A stretch of 64,000 bases of DNA from Phallus indusiatus (taxonomy: Eukaryota; Basidiomycota; Agaricomycetes; Phallales; Phallaceae), in the NCBI GenBank assembly GCA_027605045.1, contig JAQFWX010000085.1:1-64000 (forward strand), in the 5' to 3' direction. The first letter of the stretch is position 1. Each line of letters starts with the position of its first letter. The notes under the pieces are model-generated. The model saw nothing but the letters and a program-made list of their open reading frames with translations, did no database searches and was not told the DNA's origin. This document shows, piece after piece, positions 25,498 through 36,703 of this stretch. The position numbers and the translations under genes were made by a program.

Positions 25498-26024
25498 GCA
25501 GGACACCCCCCATATCCGGTTTCCTCAGAACATACTCAGCTAGGATCTATTCTATAGAAACTAACTCGAGTCTCGCATGTTTAAACGTGCCACAACCTTC
25601 TTATCCATTCGATGATAGTTGGCACTGGCCCGTCATACTGAGAACATGCCTTTTGGGGCTCGAGGACGTCGGCCTCCATGATTACTCTTTCTTCGGAGAG
25701 GTTTGACTGGTTGGCCAACGGGCGCAGTGCTTGTCTGATGGATACTCGTTTTTGCACAGCTAGTATAGATTAGTTTGGTTTTGAGGTTTCTTGTCTGGAA
25801 ATATATATTTTTTCAATCTTTGTTTCGTCGCTATTGACTTCGTGTGCTATGAGAACTGTTTGTTCTTAAGGGTTATGTTAGTCCGGATTAATGTAACGGT
25901 GCCATATGTCAGTCGTTGTAGGAAAGAATACGATATAGTTGCGTATTTATATACAATAATAGGTAGCTAAAAGCTGTATGGTCCATTATCTTTAACAACA
26001 TTTTCTTCCACAAAAATGCTCTTA

Positions 26025-26480
26025 CAGGGGTTCTCAAAAACCTTGTCAGCGCGGAATTTTTTTTTTACCTAGGCAACTAGGCGCCGATCCTTGTACTTAA
26101 TAAAAGCTTCAGGAAGGATTTTCTCTATTTTTTCTTTTGGTAATGGAATGAATAACCTAAGAAATAATGAATTCTAGTGTTATACCATCAATAGGAATCC
26201 CACAAGATGGACCAGTAAGCTATATGATCTACTACGCCGCATGCTGCTGCTTGGATACTGCATGCATAGACGCGCAAAACTTAGCATTACGCATTCTCAC
26301 ACCAATTTGGACTTTACGTAGGAATGTGTGGGAGGAAAATATACAAGATAGTGCAAGAAGTTAGCACATTAAATTTATTAGAATGGCATTTTGTGGAAAG
26401 TGTTCATACAATTTACTGCAACAGAGTCAAAAAAAATTTCCGCGCTGACATTGCGCTGACATGGTTTTTAAAAACCGCTA
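26025..26480. mobile_element. MITE-like element with terminal inverted repeats and TA flanks
   Basis: The left end begins CAGGGGTTCTCAAAAACC and continues into TGTCAGCGCGGAA plus a T run. The right end carries the inverse, with GCGCTGACA duplicated, and ends GGTTTTTAAAAACCGCTA. Over the outer 18-20 bp the two ends match at about 80 percent in inverted orientation. A TA dinucleotide flanks both sides (26023-26024 and 26481-26482), the target-site duplication typical of Tc1/mariner elements. The interior codes for nothing recognisable, so it would be a non-autonomous derivative. FunK1 kinase homology begins directly at the right end. Confidence 0.65.
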
Positions 26481-27475
26481 TAAAGGTTATGCGTGACGCT
26501 CTAATAGGTTCGTCCTTCTTTTACAATGTTTGCCTCCAAATACTTATTTTATTTGTAGCGCATCAAAAAGCGTTTGAAAAAGCTAAAATACTCCATCGTG
26601 ATATCATTCCTAACAACATCTTGATCTATGAAGGCTCGGGGCTGTTGATAGATTGGGATTTGTCAAAGAACTGAGAAGGTATTCAGCAAGCAAGGGAATT
26701 TGAAAGAACCGTACGTGTCTTTTACATTATCATAACCGACTTGATTCAATTCTTTAATATTACAGGGAACATAGCGATTCATGGCGGCCCGTCTTGAGTT
26801 GAATCCTACAACGGTCACTCTTACGGACGATGTTGAATCCTTTATACATGCTCTGACATGGACCGGTTTTAGAGCGGCGGAACGCATGACTAAAGAGCGG
26901 CTTACAGAATTCCTTCGGAGAATTTTGACTATTTTTCCAAGACGAAAACGGCCGTAAAGAAGGCGACAATTTCAAAATTATATTTCTTAAAGAACCAGAC
27001 GACATTATGGAGGCGGAATTCAACGGTCACAATTTGGAAACACTGCTCATTGCCATTATTGATATGATCGCGACCCGCTACCGGGAACCACTTTTAGCGG
27101 TTGCTGCCCAAGAGTGAGAAATCGGCGCGGATATTGGGAGAAAACAAACTTTATAACATTGATAAGTCAAAAGACCAAAAAATACACGATGAACGCTTAC
27201 AGACCCTCAATGCTTCAAATTGGATAATAGACGCCTTTACAAATATCTTAAAGGAAGATGGCTGGTCCGCAGATGATGCTGCTCAGGAACATGAGCTTTA
27301 TCGTATCCCCCCGGTTCTGAATCCGAGTGCTCAAGATCCTAGCTTGCTATCAAAATTTGTCGAGCATGACCAGACCAAAGGAGAGACGAGTAACGCGGAG
27401 GAAGAATCGACCGGGCGTCCAGCAAAGAAAGGGCGGCGGAACAGGAAGTATGTAGAAGAGCTCATAAATGTTTAG
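26481..27475 (+). pseudogene. FunK1-type fungal protein kinase, broken
   Basis: From the right edge of the MITE-like element the frame reads IKVMRDALIAHQKAFEKAK (across a normal GT-AG intron), then ILHRDIIPNNILIYEGSGLL and IDWDLSKN. These are the HRDxxxxN catalytic loop and a degenerate metal-binding segment of FunK1 kinases (Pfam FunK1, basidiomycete-expanded). A TGA stop interrupts directly after LSKN, before EGIQQAREFERTGT. After a second intron, TAG replaces the Trp usually found before RFMAARLELNP. A third in-frame stop (TAA) and frame slips follow before the C-terminal piece ending at 27475. The N-lobe is missing, apparently displaced by the insertion. The introns are still canonical, so decay is fairly recent. 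Confidence 0.75.
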
Positions 27476-27695
27476 CTACCTACTCTCTAGAGAGCTGGAG
27501 GATCAAATTTTTGGGATCTTCTCTTCGCGGGTATTTTTTGTTTGTTTTTGTTTAGAATTTTTATATTATAATACTAAGGTACATTCTTATTGCCAGTGTC
27601 CAGTAAAATGTATGAGCCGTCAAGTGCACAAATTAGTGCATACTTATATGCAAACGGCTGTAAATCGAATTGGAATAAATACAAAATAAAATGCT

Positions 27696-30328
27696 TTAAA
27701 TTCGAGTGGTCGTAGATAAAAGTCGAATTCCACCAGTCCGCAACATCTCATCTTCAGCCGACTCATGGCCAGCGTCGTCTTCTTGGTCAGCCTCGCCTTC
27801 TGTCTCCGAAAGATCATGAACAAGACTGAGGCTCTGCTCCCTATCTTCATGTTTGCTACTGCCTGGATACTGCCTCGGCGTCCGCGGTGTCGATGGTGAC
27901 TGGCCCTTGGAGCTTGTCCGGACATGAGTCCGGTCTGACTGTTTTCGTGGTGTAGAAGGGGTGGGTACTGATTGTGTGGTAACATTGAATGGATCCGTGA
28001 AAGTCATTTTGAACAGCCCGCGTCCAGTTTCATCTCCAGAATTATTATAAGTTTCTTCTCCTACTTGCGAAGGAGACGTCGGTGTGCGGTCATGTCGTAC
28101 CAATATCGATGAGGTGCTGCTCAAAGCCCGAGACTGATGAGACGGTGCCAGACGATCGTTGCCTTTCCTTGACGACGGGTAATAATGCTCTATGTCCTCA
28201 TCGCCGAATTTGATAGCGGACGAACGTGGAGGTGGAGACGAGACTGTAAGAGTCGAAGTTGAGATAGATGCCCCGTCGTTTCTGCTTTCCTCGGCAGTGT
28301 TTGGCAAACCATCTGACTCTAAGACAACAGGTGCATCGTAGAGCTGATGTCTCTGCAATTCACCCGATGTTCCATCTTGTCTCGGGTGGACACCATGTCT
28401 ACGTGGTGGTAAGCCGGTTCCTCCGCTTTGGTTCATCGTACTCAACGAGCGACTGAGATGTTTAACACTCTTGGCACGAACCATGCTTCCAAGTGCGCCG
28501 AAAGATCCACGCAAGGCGTCCATTCCGGGGTCTTCAGCTTTGCTAAGCATCTTCTCGCCGCTGTCGTCGTCATCAACAAAAGTACGAGATGCTTGAAGAA
28601 GCATCGTCGATCGTCGGTCAAGTTTCTTCAGCTGCGTAGGATCAATCTTGCTCATTTGAAGAACAGTGATTCCGGCACCTGGTGATGAAAATAATTAGGA
28701 TAACGATCTCAACTCCTTGATAAGACACTTTATCTGCTCACAGATTACCAGGAAACCCATGACGACGGTTATGATTTGCGAAGCGGTCGCTGAGAGGCCT
28801 TTAAACAGGACCTGAGAATTGAGATTAGCTCGTAGTCTGACGGTTTCGAGACAAAAATTGTACATACCACAGACGTAACAAGGGTGAAGCCAGTGAATAT
28901 GACATAGTATGTTGGGGTGACTGAATTGAGATGAGTTGTTGTCTTTGTCTCTTAATATATGAAAGTTGTATACCCATAGCTAGAGTAGTGATGATCAGAG
29001 ATGTTTGAAAGTACAATTATTAGTTAGTAAGCCTACCAGTATTAAAGCGTGCCAGCGCCATGTTAAGATAGTAAACTTCGGTCACTAAGATGTTCATCGA
29101 CGTTAGAGCGTTCGTGCAAAGAGTACAGGATAATCGTAAACTCACATAATGTGCAAATAACAAACACAATTAAGAAATAGATAAAAAAGTTTTTAAACTG
29201 AAATTATAAGTCATTTATGTCAGCCCACGAATGTTCATTAGCCAAGACCAAAGGCACACAAACCTGGTTCTCGTGTAAAAACAGGCTAGTAACAATTGCG
29301 CCTCCGAGACCGGTTGTCGTACTGACACTTAAACCACCTATCATACTGCAGACCATAATGCACCATAACATGTTTTTCTTGCCATATCGTGGGATGAAAT
29401 AAATGATGATAACCAGGGAAGTTGCAATCAGTAATCCTCCGAACACGAGGAAAGATGGCGCGAGAAAAAGCTTTTCGAAATCTTTAATATGACCGACAGT
29501 TGCTTCTTGTGGACCTGACATTAATCAGAAGTGGGCTCAGAATCATTGTTGGTGACAGCGAAATTTGAAATGAGGACTTCATCTCAACTCTTACCGTTTA
29601 AGGCAATAATGATTGAGCCAACTATGGATAAAAAACAACCAATCCACCCGAAGAAAGTTAATTTCTCGTTCAAAAAGATGGAAGAGAGAACTGCGCAGAT
29701 GACGACAGACAGAGCCCCTAGCGGTGTCTGTGTCCGACCGGGATTGATAGTGCGGTGTAAGCCAGTGCCAGCTGTGATGCAAGGAAAGTCCACATACGAC
29801 AATAACAGCGGGAACGAATGCGTAGGCAGCAAAATTGCAGAATTCTCCTGATAATGTTGTTCAGAGAAAGAAAAATCAGGGAATCGAGTTGTTGTGCCAG
29901 CGCCGTAGATTGCGTACCTAGTATCATCATAATCATACCTGTCCACCACATGGGCTAAGTGATGAGTCGTGAGATGAGACGATTCACCCAAAACTAGATT
30001 GGAAAGAGATGCTTACCGACTTAAGGTAGGCCACTCCTTCACCTAGCTCATTACCGGATTTCAGAGCTGAGCGCAATAAACCTTTCTTTTTGAACACGAA
30101 ACTCGACCCGATCAGCAAGCCTGATAAAATTGACAAGAGTTAAGCAAGGAAGGGGCAAACGAGCAACGCCCAAACTACCTGAGGCAATGGCTAAAATAAT
30201 ACCAATGACCTGTAAGGTAATATTGTATGATAAGAGACGGACTCAGAGGCACAGGCGGCGCTCACCTTGAACGATGATGGTAGTTGCGGAATGCCAGTAT
30301 TGGAGGTCGCAGTTGGACTGTTGGCCAT
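27696..30328 (-). CDS. NIPA-family magnesium transporter
   Basis: A multi-pass membrane protein of the NIPA (DUF803) family, which carries Mg2+ across plasma or endosomal membranes. The start at 30328 gives MANSPTATSNTGIPQLPSSF. Exons then read VIGIILAIASGLLIGSSFVF, KKKGLLRSALKSGNELGEG, MWWTGMIMMILGEFCNFAA, YAFVPAVIV, TPLGALSVVICAVLSSIFLN and EKLTFFGWIGCFLSIVGSII. Later come LFLAPSFLVFGGLLIATSLV, MLWCIMVCSMIGGLSVS, TPTYYVIFTGFTLVTSVVLF and the family end ITVLQMSKIDPTQLKKLDRR. About nine membrane helices are expected. A cytoplasmic tail of about 300 residues, rich in Ser/Thr/Pro and ending LLSTTTRI, is typical of fungal members. The gene is divergent to the adenylyl cyclase across about 265 bp, so the promoters are shared or abutting. 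Introns inside the transport core are short, and limits are approximate. Confidence 0.9.
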
Positions 30329-30592
30329 GAGAGATAGTAATTTAATGAATAAACTAAGAGAGAAGAAGTGCCCTTGTTACAATGAAAAAAAATTGTGGGC
30401 GTTGCAAAAAAGCTATTCAACTTTGAAATATCAAAAGAACAAGCCGGCCTTCAACAAGGTCAAGCCCGTAACGAGGTGCTGGGGACTAGTGCCGATTATT
30501 ACGTAAGTATGGGACCAAAAAGATAATAGACAGGCAAATCTCAATTTTTGGTCCGTCTCAAGTGGTCGGCTTCCCCCGAGAGAGCGACAACG

Positions 30593-33500
30593 ATGCAAAC
30601 CTCTTCAATGTCGACAGACATGTCGCTGGACGACTATTCCTTCATCTCGCCACGGACACCATCTTCAGACGACATGATGGTTGTCGCTCCTTGGGAGTTT
30701 GAGCATCAACTTCCTCAGAAACGGAGCTTCACCAGTCGCATGCTCAATCTTCAAAGCGGGTCATCGTCGTCATTGAACGACTCTGCACGTACACGGAATT
30801 CTGAAGATTCGGTGGATTCATATCGACGGTTAGGCCTTTTGAGGCAGATAAAAAACAGAGTCAGCCGGACGAATCTAAAGAAGTCCTCGCAGGACCAGAC
30901 GCCTTCGCAGCAGCCTCCAAGTGATATCGACTTCTCCTCTACTCTTTACCTTCCGCATACTACCATACTTCGAGCACCATCCCCGACTCCTCATAATAAC
31001 AAAAAGTCGAACAAAAAGCCAAAATCCCCGATACCGATTGCGCCGCCTCTCCCGCCTCGTCCAAAAGATTATGAGCAACTGCCGTTTGAATTCTCGATGG
31101 ATAAAATCAGAGACGTTTCACTACATGAAATTGTCAAGGATTTTGCTCCTGGTGATAGGAGACACGAGCTATCAAACTCGGAATCTACTTCAAGTCCGAG
31201 TTTTGAAGAGGAACAGCCGCTCAACTTCATTGATCCCTTCCGGAAGGTTTCGCAACAAACCTTGTATGATCGAGTCCCAGGACCGAAATTAGCTCCCTTT
31301 GTATCTGAGCCATTGCGCAAGCTTGGTTCATCGGGCAACAACACCGCCGACGACGGAGCCTCTTGGATTGCCCCTCAGAGTTGGGCCGTTGAAGCAGTAG
31401 ATATGGAGCCTTCTCTCGATGGTCAAAGCACCGATGAGGAAGAAGTGGATAACGACGTTTCAGAAGACTCTAATAAACCTTCATCAGTTATTTCGCAAGG
31501 TCTATCTAGTTCGTATAGAGATCTGCCTTCCTTGGCGGAAAAGCGGAAACCATCCTCAAATCCGGCGAATGTAGACTATGCACATCGTAAAGGTTCAAGA
31601 GATAAATCAGAAAGGGCACAGGGAATACCGGTTCGTTTACATTTTTGACTAACGAAATCTACATCTCATGTTGACAAAATGATTCTGACAGTATCTCATC
31701 CGGGTGGATCGTGACGACCTGGCTCAATATCATGTTGTTGAATGTTATCTAAACACGACTGTTAATGATCTACAAAAGTTTCTTCGCCGGAAAATCTTCC
31801 AGAAAGGCGATGCAGAAAAGTCAAGACACGATCTTAGCGAGATTAACAAGTCGAGAAATAACAGCACTACGAATGCTATCAATGACACCAGCTCTTTTGT
31901 CGATTTAGCCATGGCAATTGAGCCGCACAGGTTGTACTTGCGCGAGAGAGGGCGAGGTCCGTCTTCTTACCAACATTAACACAGCACAGCATACTGACAA
32001 AGCTATTAGAACGGCTGTTGGCTCCTACCGAAAAACCAGCTGTTATCGTGCGTCGTCGACTTGAACAGGCCGGTTATACTGCCGCAGATGGATGCGAGAA
32101 GCTTGGCGTAACGGAGTTGCCTTTTTTGCTCAAATTTGTTTACCGCAGTGAGCAGCTCGGAAAACCGCTTGTCTACGAACGGTATACCCTTCCCGAGATA
32201 CCAAAGGAGCCCGAGCCTATCACGCTTGACCTCTCCGGCAAAAGTCTTCGTGCAATTCCAGCCGTATGCTACCCATATGTCTCAAGGATTGATAGCTTTG
32301 ACCTCTCAAAAAATCCTTTGCTGGAGATCCCACTCGACTTCGCGGAACAATGTGTTAATCTTCGTAGTTTGTCATTGAAGCACATGACCATGAAGAAAGT
32401 TCCTCAGTCTGTACGGCATATCAAGTCACTTGAAGCCTTGGATCTGTCGTGTAATCGTTTAGTCGATCTCGATGAAGCTGGGCTAAACGAACTCCCAAAG
32501 TTGGTTGAGCTCAAAATGCAGAATAACCGAATAGATCACCTTCCGGTCCTGACTACTGTCCGGATATTGAATATCTCGAATAACAAGTTTGAGGTATTTC
32601 CTGAGACCGTTTGTCAAATGCGTAACTTGGAACAACTGGACATATCTTTCAATACGATCTCAAAACTTCCAGGTGGACTAGGAAAGCTTACGGAACTGCG
32701 ACGTCTTAACATTGCTGGGAATCAGGTCGGCGAGTTTCCTCTCGAATGCTCTCACCTCGTCAATCTGGTTGACCTTGACTGTCGCCGGAATAATATCACC
32801 GATTTGTTGGTCATCTGCAAATTGCCTAGACTGCGAACGTTGCGCGCAGATCACAATTCCGTCAGTGCATTGGATTTATCTTTGGGACCGAGCTTCAAGA
32901 CCCTCGAAGTCACAAATAATGACATCACGCGACTTACGCTTATACCTGGTTCTACACAAACAAGAATGTTCTCCCTTACACATCTGGACATCTCGCACGC
33001 CAAGCTTTCCTCACTCAACGACTTTGCATTGACAGCATTGACATCTTTGACCTCGCTGAAGTTAGACTACAATTCATTCCGGAGTCTACCTGATGCGATA
33101 TGTTCTCTCACGGATTTACATGTTCTTTCCTGTACTGATAACGAACTTGATTCTCTTCCCACGAACATTGGCCATTTGAAGAAGCTTCGAGTGCTAGATA
33201 TGCATAATAACAACCTAACCGAGGTTTCGCCAGGTATATGGGAATGTGGCGCGCTTGAAAAGATCAACATGACCTCGAATCTTATTAAAGTCTGGCACGA
33301 TCCACTACCACCCACGGAGGGTACGAAGGATGATATCCGAATTGGTTACCGTGATCGCAAGATGTCCGGCTCAGCATCAATCGTAGCTGCCCTTCAGCCT
33401 TTCCAATCTCCGCTGGCGCATTCTTTGAAGGAGCTTTACCTCGGAGACAACAGGCTTGATGATGATGTTTTCCATCCCCTAAACCATTTGAAGGAATTAA

Positions 33501-36337
33501 CTGTCCTGAACCTTTCGTTTAACGACATCCAAGAAATTCCGCCATTTTGGTTGCAGTCGTTATCTCGGTTACAGAAGTTGTATCTCAGCGGGAACAAGCT
33601 CACAAGTCTTCCTTCGGAGAACATTGTTCACTTGAAGAAGTTAACCGAGCTGTTCTTAAACGGTAACAAACTTCAAACGTTACCTGCAGAACTTGGGAAA
33701 CTAGATAATTTGGCCGTGATTGATGTCGGAAGCAACATATTGAAATACAACATCAATAATTATGAGTTTGATTGGAATTGGTATGTTGCACTTTTGATTT
33801 CCTTCGGATTAACCAACCCACTCCGCTTTGTTAGGAATTGTAATCCTCAGCTCCGATATCTTAATCTATCTGGAAATGAAAGACTTGTCATCAAGCCAGA
33901 TTCACATTCGCCTCTTTCCATTCCAGTTGAATACACACATCTTAAGGATCTTCGTATCCTAGGCTTAATCGGGGTCAAAATTGATGAGACACCTTTCCGC
34001 GACGAGACGACGGATATCCGTCGTGTACGACTCACTTCTCCTCGGGTGAATGGCATGTCCTACGGCATCGCCGAGACGCTCGGAAAGCATAAGCATGTTG
34101 GCATGTTCGATATGGTTCATCCTGAATTTCGATCAAGAAAGGATGAGTGCCTTTTTGGCATGTTTGGCTTGTTAAAATCTCCCATCATTAGCTCTTCCCA
34201 CTCACATTTCGTCTGTGACCATTTTGCGAAAACGTTCAGCGAGGCTCTAGCGGAACTGAAGACCGATGGTTCAGAGGGTGTCAACGATGCTCTAAGGAGG
34301 ACGTTCCTTCGGTTAAATATGCAGCTTTATGGGTACCTAGAGAAAAAACAAAGGCCGAAGGAGTCGCGAAAGCTTTCTACCGCTAGTAACATATCTGGAT
34401 CCATCGCTGAACAGACTCAGCAGTACAGTTTGAGGAATGGCGTGGAGGGTATCGTGATGTATATTGTTGGAAAAAAGATGTATGTTGCCAATGTAGGCAA
34501 GGCATTAGCGGTTGTATCCAGACAGGGCAGCGCGCATCACCTTTCAATGAACCACGATCCATTTGATCGAAGAGAAACAGCCAGAATTCGAGCGGCCGAA
34601 GGATGGGTCTCGCCAAAAGGTCTTGTGAATGACGAGATTGAGGTTTCGCGGGCTTTTGGTTACTATCACGTTCTTCCTGCTGTTAATTCGCGTCCGCAAA
34701 TTAATGAATGGATACTCTCGGAAAGAGACGAGTTCGTCATCATAGCGAACCGTGGACTATGGGATTACATCACTTATCAAACGGCGGTGGATATCGCGCG
34801 GTATCACAAAGACGATCCGATGATTGCGGCGCAGAAGTTGCGAGATTTCGCCATGAGCTATGGAGCCGACGGTAGTACCATGATCCTAGTTATATGTGTT
34901 GCAGATTTGCTTCGACCAGAGCAGAATGCTGGGGATCCTGAACTTCCAAAGCGCATACCGGGACGCAAAAAGGACGAAATCGTCGACAAGAAAATCACTC
35001 GTTTGGTACCTGAGGTTGAGCCTCCTCGGGGGGATATTGCATTGGTCTTCACTGATATCAAGAACTCCACTCTTCTTTGGGACAAGAATGGCGGCATGGC
35101 TACGGCAATTAAGCTGCACCATCATCTTCTCCGACGGTTGTTACGGCAGACGCAGGGATACGAAGTCAAGACAGAAGGCGATGCGTTCATGGTGTCGTTC
35201 TCCGACGTCCTTTGTGCCGTTCAATGGTGCTTCGCAGTACAGGTTCAACTTCTTCATGAACAATGGCCACTGGAAATCCTAGAAAGCGAAGATGGCAAAG
35301 AGGTGTATGACTCTCAGGCTAGACTTATTGCTCGCGGTCTCTCTGTTCGGATGGGGATTCATTGCGGAGTTCCTTATTGCGAACGGGATCCAGTCACTCG
35401 ACGCATGGACTACTTCGGACCTATGGTGAATCGGGCAGCGAGAATCATGAGTTCGGCAGATGGTGGACAAATCATGTGCAGTCGGGATGTCATCAAAGAG
35501 ATCAACGATCGTGTTTTGTCCCCTAGTCCGGATAGGAGTATTGATATAGACATAAATACGGACCTCGAAGGGCTTATCATCAAGGAAGTTGGCGAGAGAC
35601 GAATGAAGGGGCTGGAAGAGCCTGAGCTTATCTCTCTCATTTTCCCGAGGGAGCTTGAGGGTCGACTGGAATTGGCTGGCTTACAAAATATACCTATCTC
35701 GCGAGATATACCCAAACTAGAGGAAGGACAACGTGAAATTGTTGTACCTGAACAATCGATTCCATCGAATGGCTCACCTTCGCAGGATGATTGTCTTACA
35801 GGTTCCTCGGATCAGACCGAACAATCGACCGAATTCACTGAACCGGAGTCCCCTCTTGGTATCGACCGATTCAAAGACACCGACAACTTCACAACCCCTT
35901 TAATTTCCCCGTCGTATAGTAAGAGCTTCTGTCTACCTCCATTGTCGCCATTTGCACCATTCGTCAAGGAATTTACCCGAGACCTCCCTTTCCTCAAGGA
36001 CGGAGTTAGTCCTGTTCCAAGTCCCGCTCAACCCCTGTTTTCCCAACTCGATCCCGTGGAGGATTCCTTAGAAGAACAAGTCAAACGTGTTGCGCACTTG
36101 TGTTTGCGTCTCGAAGCTTTGTCCTCAATGCGAGTGTTTCGGGCCGTTTCCCAAGGCGCGTTGAGCTTAAACCCTGATCTTGCCGATGACCCCATGGTCT
36201 TTTATGCTGATCCTGATCTCTTGATACCGCCAATTAAAGGTCGTTCTCCATCAGAACTATGTCTTCTTCTTGACTCGTTTTCTATGCGCATTCAGAACGT
36301 TTTATCTACAATGAATTTATGGACGTCATCTCAGTAG
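30593..36337 (+). CDS. uac1: Adenylyl cyclase (RA-LRR-PP2C-cyclase type)
   Basis: This makes cAMP downstream of Ras and G-protein alpha subunits and controls growth, mating and morphogenesis through protein kinase A. Three exons (30593-31630, 31692-31956, 32010-36337) give 1,876 residues. The order is a disordered N-terminus, then a Ras-association-like domain (about 345-475, IPYLIRVDRDDLAQYHVVEC). A long leucine-rich repeat array follows (about 500-1055, units such as LEALDLSCNRLVDLDEAGLN). A PP2C-like domain (about 1115-1390) and a class III cyclase (about 1440-1600, from GDIALVFTDIKNSTLLWD) come next. The cyclase metal aspartate is present in FTDIKNST, and YEVKTEGDAFMVSF and YFGPMVNRAARI are as expected. 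The PP2C metal motif is degenerate (MFDMV where FDGH is usual). The ATG at 30593 is the first in frame. An additional upstream exon cannot be excluded, since relatives are often over 2,000 residues. Confidence 0.95.
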
Positions 36338-36703
36338 CTACCTTGCTCATGACACATGTTCCTTTTCTCTCTTTCATAGCATCCTCCCCGCACCATATTA
36401 TACCTTTTTTTATATATTCTTATGTGTCGCTGTCTTACTATGTACTGTTGTCTTATGCTTAGAGTTCTGTACCCTACCTAAATATTATTTACTCCCTCCT
36501 AAAATATGTCTTTTCTTACTGTGCTTGGAAACAAATGTTGTCTGGTTAATCGATTGAGCTTTCGTACATAGTATGGTCTTGAGTTATCTGCAGGCGTGGG
36601 AACATTTTAGCAAAGCGCATATCGCTGCTATTTATTCTGTTCTCAACGCGTACCGCATCGAGTTGGGATAGGACTTTCCGCGGGAAATCCTTTTCCGTTT
36701 TCC
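36338..36703. other. Intergenic region between cyclase and histone deacetylase genes
   Basis: About 370 bp of AT-rich sequence. It should contain the cyclase terminator and the deacetylase promoter. No motifs were recognised. Confidence 0.6.

Larger units (their letters stand above)
24581..26022. other. Gene-poor region upstream of the MITE-like element
   Basis: No convincing coding gene is visible. Small ORFs (25107-25358 minus and others) lack motifs. The stretch holds a short three-copy 11-bp repeat at 25101-25130 and a TATA-box promoter-like segment at 25491-25497 without an evident gene behind it. I could not recognise the N-terminal part of the FunK1 kinase here, although it would be expected on this side of the insertion. 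Confidence 0.5.

Noticed and set aside
26167..26364. 65-residue ORF inside the MITE-like element
   Set aside because: Lies wholly inside the element; no transposase motif, likely chance.
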